DNA of 64,000 nucleotides, taken from the NCBI GenBank assembly GCA_905221605.1, contig CAJNDS010002542.1, positions 305,953 to 369,952 on the forward strand, written 5' to 3'. The notes beneath the pieces were generated by a model. The model was not told the DNA's origin. It saw nothing but the letters and a program-made list of their open reading frames with translations, and ran no database searches. How positions within the stretch are numbered: the stretch's first letter is position 1; the number at the start of each line of letters is the position of its first letter. Source of the DNA: Symbiodinium natans (lineage: Eukaryota > Sar > Dinophyceae > Suessiales > Symbiodiniaceae). Both the position numbers and the translations under genes were made by a program. Below are positions 56,641 to 64,000 of the stretch, in pieces.

Positions 56641-57546
56641 CTAGTGCAAGGCCAGACACTAGGTCCCACACCAGCTGCCCTATGCATCTTCCTGCAAGCA
56701 CACACAAACCGCAACCGGTTGCACTATGTGTATTCCTGCAACCACCCCGACACCGGACTGCAGGATCCCACAACCTTCCTGCGCTCACAATCATCATGTA
56801 GCATGTATGGACTGCTGAGTCTGAGGCAGCAATATCCCATCATGAATGTTCTACTTCTCGCCTGTCAAAGCAACCCAAGCCTGCCCTGAGGCTGGGAAGG
56901 GTGTTCGGAGTGGGTGCAATAGTGCTGAAACATGCACTTACTACTCAACCTGGATCCACAAAAGGGGCAGCCATTTGCTTGCTTCTTGGGCGTTCTCTCC
57001 CCCAAAGCTTACTTGTGCTTGTGCTGCCCCGGCCCCTGCCTTGGAGTTCCGCTGCTGCAGGCCCCTGCCCCCGGAAAGACCTGCAGAGCCACCGACTTCT
57101 CAAAAGACATGAAGGCGGGCCGTTTTAGGGCTTTGCAACTTTAGTTTACAAGAGCATTCTTGTTTGGCTGGAGATTGTGTTTGGAATGGTTTGGGAGGAT
57201 GATGTTTTCTAGTTCCAGGAATTCTGACAGGTGATTTGCAAGAAATTATGATTGCAAACGAGTTCCTGCTCACCTGTCGTCCCCACACAGAAACAAACGG
57301 CTTGCGCCGAAAGGTGCAGCCTGAAAGGCAAGGTTCCTTAGAATTGCAAACAGTTCCTACTCTCTGCCAGTGACCCTCTGAAACCGTTGAGGCTCGAGTG
57401 CAGGGCTCATACAGTGGGTCACCGAAACACAAGCAGTATAGGTGCAATAGAGAAATCTTAAAGGAGAGGAATTCCACTGAAGGGCTTCTATGTACAGGTG
57501 CAGCCAAAAAAACCTGACACACTAGGTCACCGAAACACGAGCTGCC

Positions 57547-57870
57547 ATGGACCCGCGGTCTGCTCTGAAGTCAAAAGCAAAGCCGACGGAGCCACCTGCA
57601 CCTTGGCTGGATGCGCAGCGGACCTCAGAGCAGCAGCCGGCTGAGATGCTTCAGACTGCTCTGCAGGCGAAAGCACAGCCGACGGAGCCAGCTGCACGGC
57701 TGGATGCGCAGCGGACCTCAGAGCAGCAGCCGGCTGAGATGCTTCAGACTGAGGTGGAGCTTCAGGGTGAGGTGGAGCTTCAGGGTGACGTGGAGCAGGG
57801 TGACGTGGAGCAGGGTGAGGTGGAGCAGGGTGAGGCGGAGCCCCGGACATGTTTTGGATTTTTCGTTTGA
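57547..57870 (+). CDS. Unidentified repeat-containing ORF
   Basis: 107 codons. A block LDAQRTSEQQPAEMLQT occurs twice, followed by an acidic VELQGEVELQGDVEQGDVEQ tract. The minus strand is open too. It may be a low-complexity by-product rather than a gene. Confidence 0.3.
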   Translation: MDPRSALKSKAKPTEPPAPWLDAQRTSEQQPAEMLQTALQAKAQPTEPAARLDAQRTSEQQPAEMLQTEVELQGEVELQGDVEQGDVEQGEVEQGEAEPRTCFGFFV

Positions 57871-58439
57871 TGGTTTTCATGTGTTGTGCAAGTCCAGTCA
57901 GGCACTTAATCCAAGTCTAAACTTAAGTGACTGCAGAGCACATCCGCTCCAAGTGGAACCAGTTCGTGGCTGAGCTCCCCACTTGGTGGAGCCACCTGAA
58001 GGTCAAGGGCTCCGGATCCGTTTCAAGCTCTCTCAAGTGACAGGAGAGGTTCCTTTGACCGACTGCACAGCTGACAATTGCAACACCCTGGCAAAAGAAG
58101 ATTCGCTGTTCTAGAAGTCTGCAGAGAATCCAAAGACCGAAGCCCTGGTGTGTCACAAAAAGCTGAGGTCGGTTGCCTGGGCCGATGGTTCGCCTTCGAG
58201 GCCTGTTGCCAGGGTCACAGCTTCCACAACGAAGTCCCACAATAACAAAACCATCTGCTGAAGCCCAGCTGTCGACTGAGTTTACACTTCACAGTCACAT
58301 CATCTGTGCAGCTGCCCTTGTGTGTGTGTGTGTGTGTGTGTGCTTGTGTTGCATCGAAGTGTTTTTGGGTTTTGTGCTTTGGGAGAGGTACAGGAGAGGT
58401 CAGGTACTACGGGAGAAGGTAAAGGGGGAGAGTGCTGCG

Positions 58440-58770
58440 GCTGTGTGCTTGCAGGAATATACATAGCGCAACCGGTTGCGCTTTGTGAGTGCTTGGGAAT
58501 ATACATAGCGCAACCGGTTGCGCTTTGTGAGTGCTTGGGAATATACATAGCGCAACCGGTTGCGCTTTGTGAGTGCTTGGGAATATACATAGCGCAACCG
58601 GTTGCGCTTTGTGAGTGCTTGGGAATATACATAGCGCAACCGGTTGCGCTTTGTGAGTGCTTGGGAATATACATAGCGCAACCGGTTGCGCTTCGTGAGT
58701 GCTTGGGAATATACATAGCGCAACCGGTTGCGCTTTGTGAGTGCTTGCAGGTTGCAGGTAAAGGGGGAGA
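58440..58770 (+). repeat. Palindrome array IV (7 copies, 42-bp period)
   Basis: Seven palindromes from 58466 to 58718 at exactly 42-base intervals; the unit lacks the GTGCTTGCA...TGCAAGCAC half except at the ends. The period keeps three or more frames open, making spurious ORFs on both strands. Confidence 0.95.
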
Positions 58771-59061
58771 GGGTAGCGGGGAGGGCACCGCCAACAAGCA
58801 AACAAATGTCCTCCAAACCCTAGACCCTAAACCTCAACCGAAAGAACCTTGCAAGCAAGCAGACTTTGCCCCTTTTTTTCCCTCGCAAGCGAGTTGGACT
58901 TCTGAATCTTTGTGTGTACATCACTACACAAATTTCATCCATGAAAGTCATGGTATTCAAAGCAAGTCGAGGCTTGCAGTGTCGATTCCGGGGTAAGAGC
59001 TTAAGGTTTGAGGAAATCTGCCACAGTGGTTTGATTCAGGAATAAACTGCAACCCTCGCAC

Positions 59062-59673
59062 TCACACGCCCCGGGCAGCAAGCATATCATTAAAGACAGT
59101 GACATGCTCCCAAGTCCATGTCGGCTGGCAGGCGAACATGTCCTGGGCCATTGGCATAGACAGCTCAAGGAACTTCTTCAAAGCCAGCACCCAGCGGCAC
59201 AAACGGTAGAAAACCTTTCGGCTGTGACGACAGTAGGATCCTGCATCGTAGACGAACATCAGGAATCCTTCTGTAAAATCGCCCGCATTCTTGTCGTCGC
59301 TACGACCCTGCATCTCACCTGGAAGGAGGACCACCATGCCGAAGTACCAGAACCAGTTTCCTGGAGAGAAACGATTTCCAGCCTCAGGGTTCTCACGGTG
59401 GAATTCCATCCACCGATGGTGCCAATGCTTGATCGGCATTCCCAGTGTCCAGCTGGCTCGGTACTCATCCATGAGCAACTCCAGGAAACTTTGCTCCTCA
59501 GACAGCGTTGTGTAAAGCTGAACCAGCAACTGGTGCAGCTCCTCTCTTGCTGATGGCAGCTCGTTAAGTTCCACCAGAGGCTGCTGAGCCTTTCCGGCCA
59601 CGGCCATTGGCAAGTTGGGACAGTCAGACAAACAAGGACTGCAGTGGGGCCAAAATTGCTGCAGAAAACACAA
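59062..59673 (-). CDS. Unidentified intronless ORF of the repeat mosaic
   Basis: 203 codons on the minus strand, or 181 from the internal methionine MAVAGKAQQPLVEL. It is helical with many aromatic residues (WHHRWMEFHRENPEAGN, WFWYFGMVVLLPGE). There is no membrane signal or known motif. It is free of telomere-like repeats, unlike host genes here, which argues that it belongs to the mobile mosaic. Opposite-strand frames are shadows. Confidence 0.5.
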   Translation of the reverse strand: MCFLQQFWPHCSPCLSDCPNLPMAVAGKAQQPLVELNELPSAREELHQLLVQLYTTLSEEQSFLELLMDEYRASWTLGMPIKHWHHRWMEFHRENPEAGNRFSPGNWFWYFGMVVLLPGEMQGRSDDKNAGDFTEGFLMFVYDAGSYCRHSRKVFYRLCRWVLALKKFLELSMPMAQDMFACQPTWTWEHVTVFNDMLAARGV

Positions 59674-60260
59674 TGTCTAATCTCCAGTGTAACAAGAATG
59701 CTCTTGTAAACTGTGTGGAACTAAAAGTCCAAAGCCCTAAGACGGCCCGCCTTCATTTCTTTCCAGAAGCAGCCCCTTTAGTGCATCCATGTCGAGTAGT
59801 AGGTGCATGTTTCAGCATAAAGCGCTCCTTTAACTTCAGCACTAAGCCTTAGTCACTAAGCACTCCTTCAAGCCACCCTCTACCCCCTGTCTCGGACCTC
59901 CAAATGTGCCAGTGCTCCACGGTTTCCAGGCACGCCAGCGCACCACCATCATGTCCAGGGCCTAGCAGGCTTTGCAAGTCCAGGGTTTAGGGTTTAGGAG
60001 TTAGGTTTAACGCTTAATCAACTCTCCTAATCAACCTTCCTAGAGCCTTAACACTTTGAACCTTCCTAAAGGTTTAGGGTTTGGGTTCGGGTATCGGTTT
60101 GGGTATCCAAGCCTGGGCATCGATTTGTTTCGGGTTTCTTGGGTATCGGGTTTTGTGGGTTTGGGGTTTGGGTATCGGTTTGGGTATCGAAGCCTGCAGT
60201 TGTTTGTTTCGAGTTTCGTGGGTATCGGGTTTTGTGGGTTTGGGGTTTGGCCTTCTCAGG

Positions 60261-60419
60261 CTGCGCCGCGAGGCGCAATGCCTGGTTTCCTGGGTATCGG
60301 GTTCAGTGGGTTTGGGGTTTGGGCTTCTGAGGCTGCGCCGTGAGGCGCAAAGCCTGCAGTTTGTTTGGAGGGTTGTGGGTTTAGTGTTGGGGTTCTCAGG
60401 CTGCGCCTCGCGGCGCAAA
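60261..60419 (+). repeat. Three GC hairpins of the GCGCC-GGCGC family
   Basis: CTGCGCCGCGAGGCGCA, CTGCGCCGTGAGGCGCA and CTGCGCCTCGCGGCGCA lie at about 60261, 60332 and 60402. Each forms a perfect five- to six-base stem with a four-base loop. Other members are given in the findings. Confidence 0.85.
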
Positions 60420-61110
60420 GACTGCAGCAAATCGCCAAAGGGTTCAAAGTTTAGGCCTTAGGTTTAAGGTTTAGGTTTTAGGTTCTAGGAGGGTCAATTT
60501 AGTTCTCCCCTAGATCCTAAACCCTAAGCCCTATACCTGGTAGACTTCCAAAAGGCCTCTCTTGATGTTTAGGGTTTAGTGTCTAGGAGGGTTCGAAGGT
60601 TAAACCTCAACCTTAAATCCTGTACCCTGAAGGAGGGGGGGGGGGGTTAGGGTTCAGGATCTAGGAAGGTTCTAGGAATAGGAAGGTTCCTCTAGTGTTC
60701 AATGCCAAACCCTCACCGTAGCAAACAACCGCAGGCTTTGTGCCGGGAGGCGCAGCCGGATGAGGAGGATGAGGAGGAGCGCACAAGTAAGCTTTGGTGG
60801 AGGAAAAACGGTTAAGAAGCAAGCAAATGGCCATAAAGCTTACTTACCAAAGGGGTTGCCTATAACCCAGAAGGGTTGCCCCTAACACTTGAAATGGGTT
60901 TCGGATTGCTTCATTGCCCTGCTTTAAATGGGCCAGGGCCCAGGGTTGCTGAGGTTTTTTGGGGGGTGGGGGGGAGGGGAGAGTCAAGAAGTAAGCCTTC
61001 CCCAAAATGTTGACAAATCAGAATGTCACCGAGGTTGCTTTTTTTTACCCAGCCAATCCAGTCACATTAGTAAGCTTGAGGCCATCATAGGCCTGCATCC
61101 ATGCACTTCC

Positions 61111-61931
61111 TTAATTCTTCACACGTTTGCGGAGTTCCTGGTCTATGTCCAAGCGAGCCCTTTTCAGCTTTGCTGTGGGCACCCTGGAGAAATCCGGCCA
61201 AGTTGATCCTTTGCTGTCCATCTTGTCACATGCTGCTTTGACATCTTTCAGAGTCAGACGTCCATATTTCAGGTGGACTTTCACAGAACCAGGGGCGTGT
61301 CGGGCAAATTTCATCGAAAGCGCTGTGGACATGCCATCTCCGAGCAACTCTGTAATCAATGTTGCCCGGCCACTGTGCGGGCGAAGCTTTGCCACCTCTG
61401 GCCCCCACTTTTGGCCCTGGTTTCGTAAATGCTCGAGAAATCTCGGAGCCAGTCGCTTTACCTGGGCATAGACTGCATGATAATGCAAGTGTGGCTGTTT
61501 GGCTTCTTTGCGACTGCGGAAAAGAAATCCTTCAGATGGGATTTCGTACTTATCTTGCCTTGTGATTGTCTTCTTGCGGCCCTTTCCGTGCTTGTGCTTC
61601 TTTGTGCGTTCTACAGTGTAACCAGACTTGAAGACTGATTTCAGCCAGCACATATGCTTCTTGCGGCAGTAGACCTCCCCCGGAGATTTCCGGTTCCCCT
61701 GTGTCTCGCCAGTGACAACAAGCTTTGGTATGTCACCATGGAAACTAAAGTCACTTCTCTTCAAAGTGAGAGCCTCCGAACATCGCAAGCCAAACATGTA
61801 GGTCAAGCTGAGTATATGCGCGCACCAGCTTCCTGCCCAACAAATTTGATCCACTGAGCCCATGTGCTCACTGACAGGGCCGGCGCCTGTCCCAGCTTTA
61901 TGCCCTTGCGCGACTTTTTCTGGCCAGCCAT
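61111..61931 (-). pseudogene. Tyrosine recombinase (integrase fold), frameshifted near its N-terminus
   Basis: The main frame (61111-61863) carries the catalytic set: Arg27 in GLRCSEALTL, His163 and Arg166 in RPHSGRATLI, His189 in ARHAPGS and Tyr200 in HLKYGRLTL. These residues cut and rejoin DNA through a 3'-phosphotyrosine. Upstream, another minus frame starts MAGQKKSRKGIKLGQ at 61931 and reads STWAQWIKFVGQEAG before a stop, overlapping the main frame. A single-base shift near 61805-61825 would connect them, so the copy is broken or has a sequence error. The catalytic core itself is complete. No N-terminal core-binding domain of full length is seen. The type (Crypton-like or other eukaryotic tyrosine-recombinase element) is not determined. 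It probably served the surrounding mobile DNA. Confidence 0.75.
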
Positions 61932-62704
61932 GGCAGTTGGAAGGATGATGTAGGACTAATATCTACCTAGTTCTATGTGTATGTCATACTGTTTGTGTGT
62001 CTGTTTGTTCTATTTCCATGTCAGATTCTGCTGAGCTGCTCCACTTTTTTTTGCTGGCCGACAAGAGACCTAATGCCAGGCATGTTCAGGAAGTGTATGC
62101 AATGGGGTAAACATAGGCAACGGTTCTAGCAACACATACTGGCATGTCCGGGCCAACCAGGGGTCCCAAAGCCAGCCTCCAGGAGCAGGATTTGCAGCGC
62201 AGTGCGGCAAATGGCCAATGCCTCATTGAGTGGTGAGAGTGCTTCCCAAGAAAGGCTAGCTTGCGGTGCTTCAGGGATCTCAGGTTTAGGGGGCCTCCGA
62301 CAGGCCACTTAAGAGTCAGGGAGTGCTTGCAGACAGTGCATACATTTGTGACTCTCTAGTGGTTGCTTAAGGTCGCCCAAGATCTTGGCCACTTGGCAGC
62401 GCGGCTCCCCAGTCAGGCCTTAGCAGAACACAAGCTAAATTAGGGGCAGGGTTTAGCTTGTAGTTGGTTTAGGGTTGGGGTTAGGGTTGGGGTTTAGGGT
62501 TTAGGGTTTAGGGTGTGCCGCAAGGCGCAGCTTGAGAAGCAATATTCGGCAGGCATTTGAGCTGAAAGGCTCGGCCTTGAAACCCTTAGATTTTAGGGTT
62601 TAGGGTTTCGTGTTCCAAAAAAGCAGGTTTTAACTGCATAAGGCCAGTCGGGGATTTGCCTTGTTTCTGGTTCATGTAGCTGGTGCCCACAGGAAAAAGA
62701 AGGG

Positions 62705-63000
62705 CCCCTAGCCTGGTACCCTAGTCCCAACCTGAAGCCCCTAATGGAGCAGCAACACAGCAGGGACGCTACCTTGTGTGCGGGGCGTGCGGGCACACCT
62801 CCACTGCCTTCGTGCCGAAGTCAAGCACCACCGCATCAGCAGCCCTCCCCGAACGCTCCACAGCCTTGGCCTACGCAGCTGGCGGCTTGACCAGTTTACT
62901 TCGATTCGGCAAGCCTGGAACTTGGCCTGCGCTACCCACCGGGGTGCCGCCGACCCCAATGCAGGCGTTGCGCACGTATGTGCTGGCGGCTTGAAGAACG
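62705..63000 (+). other. Exon-like GC-rich stretch open in three frames
   Basis: After CAACACAG one frame reads GRYLVCGACGHTSTAFVPK and ends in TGA. A second plus frame and the minus strand are also open. The frame cannot be chosen by eye. CCCTAAA arrays follow immediately. Confidence 0.35.
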
Positions 63001-63032
63001 CTCCGCGACATCGTGGCCGACATCATCATGAC

Positions 63033-63160
63033 ACACCCTAAACCCTAAACCCTAAACCCCAAACCCCAAACCCCAAACCCCAAACCCTAAACCCTAAACC
63101 CTAAACCCTAAACCCTAAACCCTAAGCCCTAAGCCCTAAACCCTAAACCCTAAACCTTAA
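63033..63160. repeat. CCCTAAA/CCCCAAA array
   Basis: About eighteen units, with a block of four CCCCAAA variants in the middle. Confidence 0.93.
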
Positions 63161-63299
63161 GTAAGGGCAGGATTTTTTTAGGGTTTTGGGTTTCCTTAGG
63201 CAAGCAGTTGAGGCAATAGCTGAAAGCCACATTTAACCCGGGCCAGGTGTGTTGTTTGGGCTTAGGCTTGGGTTGGCTTTGGCCTTTGCGGCTTCTTAG

Positions 63300-64000
63300 G
63301 GCAAACCCTAATTGAATTTGTTGATGTGGCAAACATGAGGTAGATTCCCGGGCCTTTAGTGGTGTCCAATCTCTCAGGCATGACCAGCTCCCAACCGGAT
63401 GGCTCGACAGATGGATGGTCGAGTTGGACGATCAGGCCCTTCTGTGTTACCCTGGTGTCCCCTTCACTTCGGTTTAGGACCCTAAATGGCCCTCTCCCTA
63501 CATAATAAACCCTATATAATAATTCAGCGAATCTCCATCGTCTATTGTTTAATGCCAATCCCCCAAAGACATCTCAAAGCCTTGAACAATGAGACCTTGT
63601 TCCCCCCGACATGAACCACCCTAAACCCTAAACCCGAACCCTAAACCCTAAACACCAAACCCTAAACCCTCAAGTCCGAACGTTCTGCGGCTGCCGGAAC
63701 TTTTGGGTATTCGCACTCCAGCCTCCGGGGGAGCTGGGACCCTCAGCCGCGGTTTGGTCGGACGTCAACACGCCGTCGTCCCCATCCAGAACGATTTGCC
63801 CAGTGCGGAGCTGCACTCGGGGCAAGACCTGGGATTTCACTTCTGAAACCCATCTCGGGTCACATCTTCGCCGACAGCGACCTCCAGAGTTCACAGTCGA
63901 GATGCTGACAGTGGTTCTCGCGTAGAGCTCACCTTCCCCTGTGCCACTGCTGCTTCTTTCTCTCTGGAATCTCTTTGCGAATCGGAACACTGCTGCTGCT
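63300..64000 (-). CDS. Unidentified minus-strand gene, two candidate exons, runs off the window
   Basis: The distal piece (63680-64000) reads SSSGTGEGELYARTTVSIST, then VSEVKSQVLPRVQLRTGQIV. The proximal piece (about 63300-63515) reads GRGPFRVLNRSEGDTRVTQK and LDHPSVEPSGWELVMPERLD. TTTAGGG repeats in the sense direction follow the first piece, as in other introns here. Borders and product are unknown. Confidence 0.42.

Larger units (their letters stand above)
53690..60245. mobile_element. Mosaic element bounded by inverted repeats
   Basis: The left flank (about 53690-53945) and right flank (about 59885-60245) match in inverted orientation: AACTGCAGGCTTCGATACCC, GGGCCTAGCAGG/CCTGCTAGGCCC and GGAGATGGTGGTGCGCTGGC against its diverged inverse. 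Inside are a smaller inverted pair (57105-57170 against 59695-59755), a direct pair (GGGAAGGGTGTTCGGAGTGG at 53959 and 56895), four arrays of the GCGCAACCGGTTGCGC unit and several ORFs. No clear target-site duplication was seen. It may be a composite of nested insertions rather than one element. Confidence 0.5.

Noticed and set aside
58440-58770. Regular palindromic repeat array resembling a CRISPR
   Set aside because: The units are fully identical with no variable spacers, no cas-like genes are present and the DNA is eukaryotic.
58322-58996. Plus-strand ORF of 224 codons and its minus-strand shadows
   Set aside because: It is built from seven copies of the 42-bp palindrome unit and flanking repeat.
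1-64000. tRNA, rRNA and snRNA genes
   Set aside because: I looked for B-box-like GGTTCRANNCC and conserved rRNA stretches and found no convincing candidate; a covariance search would be decisive.

Overview
The window looks like nuclear DNA of a dinoflagellate, most likely of the Symbiodinium-type group (Suessiales); the genus is inferred and not proven. The evidence is threefold. Small GC-rich exons are separated by long repeat-rich introns. Reconstructed introns end in AG, usually followed by G, and start with GT, GC or GA, a donor set reported for dinoflagellates. Telomere-like TTTAGGG/CCCTAAA repeats are scattered everywhere. Almost all long open frames are by-products of repeats; real coding sequence is mostly in exons of 35-120 bases, found here by reading protein patterns across introns.

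Layout. (1) About 0.2-21.5 kb, plus strand: one pentatricopeptide-repeat (PPR) gene in at least 22 tiny exons. Most neighbouring exons join in frame and keep the 35-residue PPR register. (2) 22.0-23.5 kb, plus: a compact three-exon gene for a secreted protein with a somatomedin-B-like domain, a proline/serine-rich linker and a PARP/ADP-ribosyltransferase-like domain. (3) 24.8-28.5 kb: low-complexity AT-rich DNA and a few exon-like pieces, the best at 27.3-28.5 kb. (4) 28.9-34.0 kb: a degenerate macrosatellite rich in GAGCTC. (5) 34.0-38.6 kb: AATTTCTTT-type hairpin satellite, interrupted by a 42-bp EcoRI/NcoI satellite at 35.0-35.6 kb. (6) 38.8-42.7 kb, plus: an eight-exon gene whose C-terminal part resembles STELLO-like glycosyltransferases; all seven joins keep phase. 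(7) 42.7-51.9 kb: repeat-rich DNA with isolated exon-like pieces. (8) 51.9-62.6 kb: a mosaic of direct and inverted duplications with intronless ORFs, 17 copies of a unit centred on the palindrome GCGCAACCGGTTGCGC, a family of short GC hairpins and a frameshifted tyrosine recombinase; this looks like one or several decayed mobile elements. (9) 63.3 kb to the end, minus: part of an unidentified gene running off the window.

Four families of short inverted-repeat (MITE-like) elements lie in introns and between genes. The most notable general observation is how introns are built: telomere-like arrays of opposite polarity often lie near the two ends of one intron, short foldback elements sit close to splice sites, and one CCCTAAA array is flanked by a duplicated splice-acceptor/exon boundary. 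All exon boundaries were deduced by eye from frame, family register and AG/GT-GC-GA signals and need transcript confirmation.
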